Position numbers and translations under genes: made by a program. From assembly GCA_020445255.1 (NCBI GenBank), contig JAGRGY010000018.1, positions 82,617 to 131,682 on the forward strand: a DNA stretch of 49,066 bases, read 5' to 3'. This document shows positions 1 to 6,900 of the stretch, in pieces; within the stretch, counting starts at the first letter, position 1; every line of letters begins with the position of its first letter. Source of the stretch: Gammaproteobacteria bacterium. GTDB taxonomy: Bacteria > Pseudomonadota > Gammaproteobacteria > Chromatiales > Chromatiaceae. The notes beneath the pieces were generated by a model. It had not been told where the DNA came from. It saw only the letters and a list, made by a program, of their open reading frames with translations, and ran no database searches.

Positions 1-24
1 GTTCGAGTCTCGTTTCCCGCTCCA
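1..24 (+). tRNA. tRNA-Gly(GCC), 3' end only
   Basis: The first 24 bases are the T-loop (TTCGAGT), the 3' side of the T-stem, the 3' acceptor strand TTCCCGC, discriminator T and an encoded CCA. This matches, as I recall it, the 3' end of enterobacterial tRNA-Gly(GCC), whose 5' acceptor strand would be GCGGGAA. The rest of the gene, including the anticodon, lies left of the window, so the isotype is inferred from this end alone. Confidence 0.85.
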
Positions 25-471
25 GTTTCTCTTTTCAATCGATTTCCGATTCCAGTCGTCGTCCCGCAGGGTGTGGCCCGGTGCCGCAACGGGATCAGCC
101 GACTGGAAATCCCGATCACATCGTTCATGTCGGTTTCGCGTCGCCCCGGTTGCCCGGAGGGCGGCGCTTCGGCGCGCCTGGCTCCGACAACGCGCTCCCG
201 ATTTGCCCCCTGCGCATCGGTTGCCGACTGGGGGAAACTCCGGCTGCATCCGACCACGATGCGTCGGTTCGTTCGCCAACGTTCGCCGCACCCGCTGCAG
301 CATGGCACCGGTCGACTTGGCGGCGATCGTGCGCCGATAGTCAAATCGTTCCCGCTATTGTCGAATCCAATGCGAACCGGTCGGGGGCAGTCCTTCTGGC
401 AGGATTTTTGCCGCGGGTTAAACTGGAAAGGTAGAATCACAACAAATAAATCCAGGTACTCAGGGGGATTT
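25..471. other. Gene-free leader between tRNA-Gly and eboB
   Basis: About 450 bases with no convincing gene. Open frames run through it, including an in-frame extension of eboB, but they are arginine-rich, have no ribosome site and look like GC-rich shadow frames. The right end holds a candidate promoter for the eboB operon. Confidence 0.6.
408..437 (+). promoter_or_regulatory. Candidate sigma-70 promoter of the eboB-E-F-idi operon
   Basis: A -35 like TTGCCG (408-413) and a -10 like TAGAAT (432-437) are 18 bases apart. Transcription would start near 444, about 28 bases before the eboB start codon. Only the sequence match supports it. Confidence 0.45.
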
Positions 472-1350
472 ATGCAGTACTTCGACCCGCACATTCATAT
501 GTTGTCGCGCACCACCGACGACTACGAAAACATGGCGGCGGCGGGCATCGTCGGCGTCGTCGAGCCGGCGTTCTGGCAGGGCCAGCCACGCACCCAGTCG
601 GCGACTTTCATCGACTATTTCGACTCGCTGATCGGCTGGGAGCGGTTCAGGGCGAGCCAGTTCGGCATCCGTCACTACTGCACGATCGGTATCAATCCCA
701 AGGAGTGCAACGACCGGCAGATGGCGGAGGAGGTTTTGAAGATCCTCCCCCGGTACTGCCAAAAGGACGGTGTGGTCGCGGTCGGCGAGATCGGCTACGA
801 CGACATCACCGAGAACGAAGAATACTTCTTCGCCGCCCAGATGGAGGTCGCCAAGGACCTCGATCTGCCGATCCTGATCCACACGCCGCACCGCGACAAG
901 AAGGTCGGCACCGAAAGGACGATGGCGCTGATCCGCGAGGTCGGCGTCAAAGAAGAGATGGTCCTCGTCGATCACCTGAACGAGATCACGCTGCCGATCG
1001 TGCTCGAGAGCGACTGTTGGCGAGGTCATTCGGTCTATCCGCACACCAAGATGTCGGAGGAGCGCATGGTCGCGCTGCTGAAGCAGTACGGCACCGAGAA
1101 GATGGTCGTCAACAGTGCGGCCGACTGGGGGCGCAGCGATCCACTGAAGGTGCCGAAGACCGGCGAACTGATGCTCGAGGAAGGATTTACGCCGGACATA
1201 GTGCACAAGGTCCTGTTCGAGAATCCGATCGAGTTCTACGCGCAGAGTGGCAAGATCTCGCTGGAAGAGGTGAAGCGTCCCGTCATCGACCAGACCAAAC
1301 TGTTCGAAAACAATTCGGTGCTGCGGGGACAGACGCCGATAGTCGAATGA
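472..1350 (+). CDS. eboB: EboB-type TatD-family metal-dependent hydrolase
   Basis: A 292-residue TIM-barrel hydrolase of the TatD/amidohydrolase type. Visible metal-ligand candidates are H7-x-H9 in DPHIHM, E106 in GEIGYDD, H137, H168 in VDHLNE and D218 in NSAADWG, in the usual TatD order. TatD proteins hydrolyse phosphoester or related bonds, but the substrate of EboB is unknown. The start at 472 is chosen because AGGGGG (462-467) lies just upstream; an in-frame extension to 73 lacks a ribosome site. The stop overlaps the next start as ATGA, so translation is probably coupled to eboE. The Ebo assignment rests on the neighbours eboE and eboF. Known ebo clusters, in scytonemin-making cyanobacteria, pseudomonads and eustigmatophyte plastids, are linked to moving or maturing a small metabolite. 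Confidence 0.85.
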   Translation: MQYFDPHIHMLSRTTDDYENMAAAGIVGVVEPAFWQGQPRTQSATFIDYFDSLIGWERFRASQFGIRHYCTIGINPKECNDRQMAEEVLKILPRYCQKDGVVAVGEIGYDDITENEEYFFAAQMEVAKDLDLPILIHTPHRDKKVGTERTMALIREVGVKEEMVLVDHLNEITLPIVLESDCWRGHSVYPHTKMSEERMVALLKQYGTEKMVVNSAADWGRSDPLKVPKTGELMLEEGFTPDIVHKVLFENPIEFYAQSGKISLEEVKRPVIDQTKLFENNSVLRGQTPIVE

Positions 1351-2570
1351 AGCCTGCGGTGCGCGGTTGGCAGCCGTTCGAACTCGGGTATTGCAGCAAC
1401 GTGCACCCCACCGGTTCGATTGCGGACCTCGATCACGTGATCAGTGGCCATGTGAGCCCTGTGGCGGGCCTGCGGCGGCTCGAACAGTCCTCGGCCGGTT
1501 TGTGGCTCTGCAGTGAGCTCGCCACGCTAATCGATGCCAATGCCGATCTGCTCGCTTCCCTGCGCGATCGTCTGATCGCCAGTGGCGTGCGTCTGCAGAC
1601 GCTGAACGGCTTCCCCTATCAAAACTTCCACCAGGCCTCGGTCAAGGCGTCGGTGTATCGGCCCGACTGGTCAGTCGATGCGCGGCTGGACTACACGCTT
1701 CGCCTGGCCCGCATCCTCGCGGCATGTATGCCTGACGATCTGCCCGAGGGCACGATCTCTACGCTGCCGCTCGGCTACGCGCCGGACTGGTCGCGGGCCA
1801 AACAAGCGGCAGCGTGCGTGAATCTTTGTCGCCTCGTCACCGGCCTGCGCGACCTCGATCAGGCGACAGGCCGGCACGTACGGGTGTGCCTTGAAATGGA
1901 GCCGGGCTGCGTCCTCGAGCGGACACAGGAGGTGGTCGACTTCTACACCGGCGAGCTTCCGGAGGCGGGGTGCGAATTCGGGCTGACGCCTGGCGATATC
2001 GCATCCTATCTGGGTATCTGTTACGACGTCTGTCACCAGGCTGTGATGCACGAAGCCGCCGCCGATTCGATGTCGCGCATCTGTGCTGCCGGGATCACCG
2101 TCGGCAAGATCCAGATCTCCAGCGCACTCGCGCTCAACGCGCCGGACGATCGCGAGGGGCGGCAGCTGATACAGGCTTATGCGGAGCCGCGCTACCTGCA
2201 TCAGGTCAGGACGCTCGATGAGAATGGGCGGCTGCACGGTGTGATGGATCTGCCCGAGGCGCTCGCCGACAGCCGCTTTCCGGTCGGATCGCCGTGGCGG
2301 ATCCATTTCCATGTCCCGGTGCAGGCGGAAACGCTGCAGGGCGGAATGCTGGCCACCACGCGGCGCGATATTCTCGACGTGCTCGACTTCCTCAAGGACA
2401 ATCCGGCGTGCCGTCCGCATCTCGAGGTCGAGACATACACCTGGGAGGTGCTGCCCGTCGACATGCGACCGCAGGGACCGGACGAACTCAATGCCGGGCT
2501 TGCGGCCGAACTGAGCTGGTTGCAGGACCAGATGCGACAACGCGGGCTGATTCGGGAGCAGGCGGCATGA
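1347..2570 (+). CDS. eboE: EboE-type TIM-barrel protein (metabolite traffic protein EboE)
   Basis: A 407-residue xylose-isomerase-like TIM barrel. It opens with ELGYCSNVHPTGS and contains LNGFPYQNFH, CLEMEPGC, YDVCHQ, KIQISSAL, HFHVPV and ETYTWEVLP. These give the Glu/His/Asp positions expected for divalent-metal binding in the sugar-isomerase/AP-endonuclease-2 superfamily. The length and pattern fit EboE, and the reaction is unknown. The ATG at 1347 overlaps the eboB stop (ATGA), and the stop overlaps eboF in the same way. No signal peptide or membrane segment is visible, so it should be cytoplasmic. A second, shorter TIM-barrel isomerase lies at 5438-6298 on the other strand, and the two are clearly different proteins. 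Confidence 0.85.
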   Translation: MKPAVRGWQPFELGYCSNVHPTGSIADLDHVISGHVSPVAGLRRLEQSSAGLWLCSELATLIDANADLLASLRDRLIASGVRLQTLNGFPYQNFHQASVKASVYRPDWSVDARLDYTLRLARILAACMPDDLPEGTISTLPLGYAPDWSRAKQAAACVNLCRLVTGLRDLDQATGRHVRVCLEMEPGCVLERTQEVVDFYTGELPEAGCEFGLTPGDIASYLGICYDVCHQAVMHEAAADSMSRICAAGITVGKIQISSALALNAPDDREGRQLIQAYAEPRYLHQVRTLDENGRLHGVMDLPEALADSRFPVGSPWRIHFHVPVQAETLQGGMLATTRRDILDVLDFLKDNPACRPHLEVETYTWEVLPVDMRPQGPDELNAGLAAELSWLQDQMRQRGLIREQAA

Positions 2571-3943
2571 GCCGTGCGCGCCCGCTGGTCGTGATCGACA
2601 TCGTCGGTCTGACACCGGGCATGCTTGGCGAGTCGACGCCGGCGATCAATGCCGTGGCCGCGGATGGCTTCATGGCGCCGATGGACGGCGTGTTCCCCGC
2701 CGTCACCTGCACGGCACAGTCGAGCATGCTGACCGGTGCGCTGCCGTGCGACCACGGGATCGTCGGCAACGGGTGGTACTTCCGCGATCTGGCCGAGATC
2801 CTGTTCTGGCGCCAGGCCAATCGCATCGTGCGTGGCGAGAAGGTCTGGGACGTGCTGCGGCGCGACGTTGACGGGTTCCGCTGCGCGCAGATGTTCTGGT
2901 GGTACAACATGTATGCCGCAGTCGACTATTCGGTCACGCCGCGCCCGATCTACCCGGCCGACGGGCGCAAGATTCCCGGCATCTACAGTCAGCCGGCGCA
3001 GCTGGGCGAGCAGCTCGAACAGCGCCTCGGTGATTTCCCGATGTTCAACTTCTGGGGGCCGGCATCCGGCATCCAGTCATCGGCGTGGATCGCGGACGCC
3101 AGTCGGGCGGTGTTCGAGATGCATGCACCGGACCTGATGTTCGTGTACCTGCCGCACCTCGACTACGGACTGCAGAAACTCGGCCCTGGGCATCCCGACA
3201 TCAAGGATGAAATCGCCGCGATCGATCGCGTCGCCGGCCAGTTGATTGACGCCGTGCGCGCACGCGGTGCCGAGGTCATGATCGTGTCCGAGTATGGTAT
3301 CGAGCCGGCCACGCACGTCGTGCACATCAATCGCGTACTGCGTGAGCAAGGCTACATCGCGGTGCGCAACACACTGTCATGGGAACTCCTCGACCCGGGT
3401 GCGAGTCGCGCCTTCGCGGTGGCCGATCACCAGGTCGCGCACGTCTACGTAAGGGATGCCGGCGACATCGCCGCCGTGCGCCGGCTGCTGGAATCCACGC
3501 CGGGCATCGCGCACGTGCTCGGTGGCGACGACAAAAAGACATGGGGCATGGATCACCCGCGTTCGGGTGAGCTGGTCGTGCAGGCCGAGGCCAACGCGTG
3601 GTTCACCTACTACTACTGGCTCGACGATGGATTGGCGCCTGACTTTGCGCGTACCGTCGACATCCACCGCAAGCCAGGTTATGACCCGGTCGAGCTGTTC
3701 CTCGACCCGGAACTGGCCGCCCCGCGTGCGCGGATCGCATTCCGGGTGTTGCAGAAAAAGCTCGGTCTGCGGATGTTGATGGACGTCATCCCGCTCGATG
3801 CGGACCTGGTGAAAGGCACGCATGGCCGGTTGTTCACCGATCTGGATGCGGGACCCGTCATGATCTCGTCCAGCCGCGATTTTGCACGTGACCGCTTCAA
3901 CATGCTCGACGTCAAATCCACGATCGTCGACCGGCTCCGGTGA
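2567..3943 (+). CDS. eboF: EboF-type alkaline-phosphatase-superfamily phosphodiesterase
   Basis: A 458-residue type I phosphodiesterase/nucleotide-pyrophosphatase fold protein. The N-terminus VVIDIVGLT supplies the first metal aspartate. The segment FPAVTCTAQSSMLTG holds the probable nucleophile threonine, and LPHLDYGLQ supplies an Asp/His pair. A late GDDKKTWGMDHPRSGEL block fits the C-terminal metal-binding region. Where many relatives have SDHG, this protein reads VSEYGI, so the second site may be changed. No signal peptide is visible. The ATGA overlap with eboE shows tight coupling. Family knowledge says it should cleave a phosphoester; which one is not known. Confidence 0.85.
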   Translation: MSRARPLVVIDIVGLTPGMLGESTPAINAVAADGFMAPMDGVFPAVTCTAQSSMLTGALPCDHGIVGNGWYFRDLAEILFWRQANRIVRGEKVWDVLRRDVDGFRCAQMFWWYNMYAAVDYSVTPRPIYPADGRKIPGIYSQPAQLGEQLEQRLGDFPMFNFWGPASGIQSSAWIADASRAVFEMHAPDLMFVYLPHLDYGLQKLGPGHPDIKDEIAAIDRVAGQLIDAVRARGAEVMIVSEYGIEPATHVVHINRVLREQGYIAVRNTLSWELLDPGASRAFAVADHQVAHVYVRDAGDIAAVRRLLESTPGIAHVLGGDDKKTWGMDHPRSGELVVQAEANAWFTYYYWLDDGLAPDFARTVDIHRKPGYDPVELFLDPELAAPRARIAFRVLQKKLGLRMLMDVIPLDADLVKGTHGRLFTDLDAGPVMISSSRDFARDRFNMLDVKSTIVDRLR

Positions 3944-3965
3944 GCAGGGTGGCAGCGGTGCGCGC

Positions 3966-4550
3966 ATGAGCAAGGACTCGGATCGCACGGCACGTACCGG
4001 TGGCGCTGATGTCGCCAGGTTGCGCGATGCCGCCGAGCGCGTGGTGCTCGTCGACGACGCTGGCCGGGATATCGGTTCCGCCGGCAAACTCGATGCGCAT
4101 GCCAACGGTGGATTGCTGCATCTGGGTTTCTCGATACTGATTTTCAACGGCGCCGGCGAGTTGTTGCTGCAGCGCCGCGCATCCGCCAAGTACCATTTCG
4201 CCGGCTTCTGGTCGAACAGCTGTTGCGGCCATCCACGGCCGGGCGAGGCGATTGCCGACGCGGCGGCCCGCCGACTCGCCGAGGAACTCGGGTTCAGTGT
4301 GGCATTGAGGGCGATCGATCGGCTGCAATACCGTGCACATGACGACGTCAGCGGACTGACAGAGCATGAACTGCTGTCGGTGTTCGTCGGTGCATTCGAC
4401 GGGCAGCCGCAGCCGGCGCCAGCCGAGGTCGGTGATTGGCGTTGGGTTGATCGCGCGACGCTGCACAGTGAAGTCGTGGCGCATCCGCAACGTTTCACGC
4501 CGTGGTTCCGGGTGCTGCTGCAACAGCCATCGGTGACCGATGCCTGGTGA
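3966..4550 (+). CDS. idi: Isopentenyl-diphosphate delta-isomerase, type 1
   Basis: A 194-residue Nudix-fold enzyme that interconverts IPP and DMAPP. The catalytic cysteine is C87 in NSCCGHPRPGE and the catalytic acid is E135 in TEHELLSVF. H45, H52, H89 and E133 are the other expected metal ligands. The start at 3966 lies 22 bases after eboF, so it is the last gene of the same operon. The convergent neighbour is a UbiA-type prenyltransferase. A dedicated isomerase beside ebo genes suggests local supply of an allylic prenyl diphosphate (inference). Confidence 0.93.
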   Translation: MSKDSDRTARTGGADVARLRDAAERVVLVDDAGRDIGSAGKLDAHANGGLLHLGFSILIFNGAGELLLQRRASAKYHFAGFWSNSCCGHPRPGEAIADAAARRLAEELGFSVALRAIDRLQYRAHDDVSGLTEHELLSVFVGAFDGQPQPAPAEVGDWRWVDRATLHSEVVAHPQRFTPWFRVLLQQPSVTDAW

Positions 4551-4553
4551 AGC

Positions 4554-4582
4554 CACCTGTCGTCGGCCGGGACGATCAGGTG
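4554..4582. terminator. Hairpin between convergent idi and UbiA genes
   Basis: CACCTG-T-CGTC pairs with GACG-AT-CAGGTG around a GGCCGG loop, giving a 10-bp stem with a small internal bulge. It sits exactly between the two converging genes and covers the UbiA stop codon. There is no U-run on either strand, so it may mark ends by pausing or RNA stability rather than act as a full intrinsic terminator. Confidence 0.4.
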
Positions 4583-5445
4583 ATGTAGATCCGCCTGCTC
4601 AGGATCTTGCTTGGTATCAGCAACAGCAGTAGCAGGACGGCGGCGAGATAGCGGCCGTCCGTGGCGAGCAGTGCGGCATCGAGTGGGATGATGCCGATGA
4701 TCAGCGTCTTCATCGCCGCCTGCACTGTCTCCGGCGTGGTGTCCTGTCGCACCTTCAGCAGGCGCATGATCACGATCACGAACAACGCGCCCGCGGCAAC
4801 CAGGCCCAGCGGGTCGGCGAGCACGCCGAGCAGGGTCAGCCCGATCATGCTCAATCCGGCCGCGACCATGCCTGCGATGCTCCAGGCCACGCGTTGCCTG
4901 TCCGTGCTGTCGACCTCGATCGCGCTCAGCGTCGTCAACGACAGCGTGTACAAGAAGATCGGCAGTGGGATCAGCCAAGCGGCCCCGTCGACCGGCATGA
5001 CGGACAGTCCCATGATCCAGTTCAGGTAGCGGCACCCCGCCATCGTGACCTCGCCGAACCGACCGTGCTTGGCGCCGCCGTCGTACAGCACCACCAGTCC
5101 GATCAGCGGAACCGCCCAGAAAAGCACCCGGGTGCCGGCGAGTGCGGCGGCGGTGAGGCCTGCCGCCAGCAGTCCGGCACCGAGCAACCACGCGAAACGT
5201 ACCGGTACGGCGCCGGACGGCAGTGGGCGACCCGGACGATCGCGACGGTCTTCGCTCAGATCGAAACAATCGTTGAGCACCATGCCGGCGAGATAGATCG
5301 CACTGGAGGCGATGACGGTCCAGATGAGGTAACGCCATTCGACGTGACCGGCCGTTGCGATCAGGTGCGCGGCGATGATGTTCGACCAGGCCGTGAATAC
5401 GGCCGGCAGTCGCATCAGCTGCATCAGTGCGCGTAGATCAGGCAT
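4576..5445 (-). CDS. eboC: UbiA-superfamily prenyltransferase (EboC-like)
   Basis: A 289-residue membrane protein with about eight hydrophobic segments. The prenyl-diphosphate/Mg2+ motif NDCFDLSEDRRD (residues 58-69) is intact, and a second loop YDGGAKHGRFGE follows. UbiA enzymes transfer a prenyl chain to an acceptor inside the membrane; EboC is the UbiA member of ebo clusters. The chosen ATG at 5445 overlaps the preceding TIM-barrel gene by 8 bases, and longer frames upstream are shadows. It is the last gene of the long minus-strand chain and faces idi. The acceptor cannot be told from the sequence. Confidence 0.85.
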   Translation of the reverse strand: MPDLRALMQLMRLPAVFTAWSNIIAAHLIATAGHVEWRYLIWTVIASSAIYLAGMVLNDCFDLSEDRRDRPGRPLPSGAVPVRFAWLLGAGLLAAGLTAAALAGTRVLFWAVPLIGLVVLYDGGAKHGRFGEVTMAGCRYLNWIMGLSVMPVDGAAWLIPLPIFLYTLSLTTLSAIEVDSTDRQRVAWSIAGMVAAGLSMIGLTLLGVLADPLGLVAAGALFVIVIMRLLKVRQDTTPETVQAAMKTLIIGIIPLDAALLATDGRYLAAVLLLLLLIPSKILSRRIYIT

Positions 5446-6298
5446 CGGCGGATGACGGCCGGGCGCACAGGTTTCGCAGATAGGCCAGAGAGTCGGCGCC
5501 GACGCGTTCGGGTTGGTCGGGGAAGGTGTACAGCTCCACGGTAAGGAAGTTGTCGTAGCCAATGGCGCGAAACGCGTCGACATAGTCGGCCAGCGGCATG
5601 TCGCCGGTGCCGGGTACGAGATGAAAATGTTTCAGTGCGGCGATGTCCTCGACGTGTACGTTCCAGATGCGTCCGGCGAGCGCACGGATGGTCTGGCCGG
5701 GATCCTCGCGGCTCAGATGCGAGTGCCCGATGTCGAGGTTGACGCCGAGCCTGTCGGACCCGACACGGTCGATGAGTTCGAGGACCTCGCTGGCACGTTC
5801 GACCAGCAGCCCCGGTTCGTACTCGATGCCGATCCTGACGTCCGATGCCTCGGCGACCTCGCAGATCCGCTTTAGGCTGTCGGTCATCAGCTCGAGGCCG
5901 CGTGTCGGCAGTCCGCCCGAACCCGGGTGACCCGAGGTGACGCTGACGCAGGGCGAACCGATGGCCCTGGCCAGCTCGATGGCATGCGTCGTGTATTCGA
6001 TGCGCCAGCGGCGGAAGCCTTCGTCGGCGCTGCTCAGCGATGGCTCGAAGACGTTTTCGGGCGGCAGCGGGTCGAAGTAGACGTTGGCTGTGTTCGCATT
6101 CAGGTTGCTCACCGAGAGTCCGTACTCGGCGATCCTGTCGCGTACCGCTTCGAGTTCGCGCTGATCGACGTGTCCCGGGAACCAGTGCGGGTGGTCGCAC
6201 AGGATCTCGATGCCGTCGTAGCCGAGGCGGCCGATGGAGTCGATCGCGTCGAGCAGCGTCGCGCGTGTGTAGGCGTTTGAGCTGTAGGCGAGCTTCAT
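5438..6298 (-). CDS. Sugar-phosphate isomerase/epimerase-like TIM barrel
   Basis: A 286-residue xylose-isomerase-like (AP endonuclease 2 family) protein. It has DGIEIL near the N-terminus, GIEYEPGLL, NLDIGHSH, NVHVEDI and TVELYTFPD, which place the Glu, Asp, His and Glu ligands usual for a metal-dependent isomerase. The substrate is unknown. Its start overlaps the stop of the cytochrome b561 gene (ATGA) and its end overlaps the UbiA start, so the three should be translated together. It is distinct from EboE (407 residues), though both share the fold. Confidence 0.85.
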   Translation of the reverse strand: MKLAYSSNAYTRATLLDAIDSIGRLGYDGIEILCDHPHWFPGHVDQRELEAVRDRIAEYGLSVSNLNANTANVYFDPLPPENVFEPSLSSADEGFRRWRIEYTTHAIELARAIGSPCVSVTSGHPGSGGLPTRGLELMTDSLKRICEVAEASDVRIGIEYEPGLLVERASEVLELIDRVGSDRLGVNLDIGHSHLSREDPGQTIRALAGRIWNVHVEDIAALKHFHLVPGTGDMPLADYVDAFRAIGYDNFLTVELYTFPDQPERVGADSLAYLRNLCARPSSADA

Positions 6299-6900
6299 GA
6301 TGTTACGTCACCGCTATCGTCGGCGTCGGCACGCTTGTAACCCGTGATCATCGCGACAACGAGGTTCTCATGATGCAGCCGACTCGACAGGACCACGCCA
6401 ACGACATGCACGAAGACCAGTGCCAGTGCAAGGTCCGTCGACAGATCGTGGATCGCGTCGATCCTGTCCGTGTACAGGAACAGAGTGTAACCGGCCAGCG
6501 GGCCGGCGCGGTTCTCGGCGGCGTCGAGTGCGACGCCAGATGCGGCGACGATGAGCAGGACTGCCAACAGCGCCACGACCATCAGGCCACCCGGTGGGTT
6601 GTGGCCAAGGAAGCGCGCCGGCTGCCGTCGGGCGATGCCGCGCAGGTATGCGAGCTGTCCCGTCGGTCCTACCACGAAGCTCGAGAACCGCGCAGATACG
6701 GGGCCGAGAAAGCCCCAGCCGACCCGAAATGCGATCAGCCCGAGGACGGTATAGCCGCTGGCGAGGTGCAGGTCGTAGTGTTCGTGTCGGGAAACGTAGG
6801 CGAGCGCAAACGCCGCGACCAGCGACCAGTGGAACAGGCGCACGGCGGCATCCCACACCTTGACCCGGACCGTCCGGCCTATTGCGGGATCGGCTTTCAC
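6295..6900 (-). CDS. Cytochrome b561-type diheme membrane protein
   Basis: A 201-residue integral membrane protein with four predicted helices. Histidines that could bind heme are in RLFHWSL (helix 1), HEHYDLHLASGY (helix 2) and the helix 3-4 area (AIHDLS, VFVHVVG). The family shuttles electrons between quinol and a periplasmic or membrane partner. I start it at GTG 6900, because GTGA overlaps the stop of the VWA gene and VKVWDAAVRLFHW follows directly; longer ATG frames run into the VWA gene. Its place between VWA and isomerase/prenyltransferase genes suggests a redox step in the same pathway (inference). Confidence 0.85.
   Translation of the reverse strand: MKADPAIGRTVRVKVWDAAVRLFHWSLVAAFALAYVSRHEHYDLHLASGYTVLGLIAFRVGWGFLGPVSARFSSFVVGPTGQLAYLRGIARRQPARFLGHNPPGGLMVVALLAVLLIVAASGVALDAAENRAGPLAGYTLFLYTDRIDAIHDLSTDLALALVFVHVVGVVLSSRLHHENLVVAMITGYKRADADDSGDVTS

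Noticed and set aside
73..471. An in-frame extension of eboB that would add 133 residues.
   Set aside because: It has no ribosome site, an arginine- and proline-rich composition, and the protein match to TatD begins at 472.
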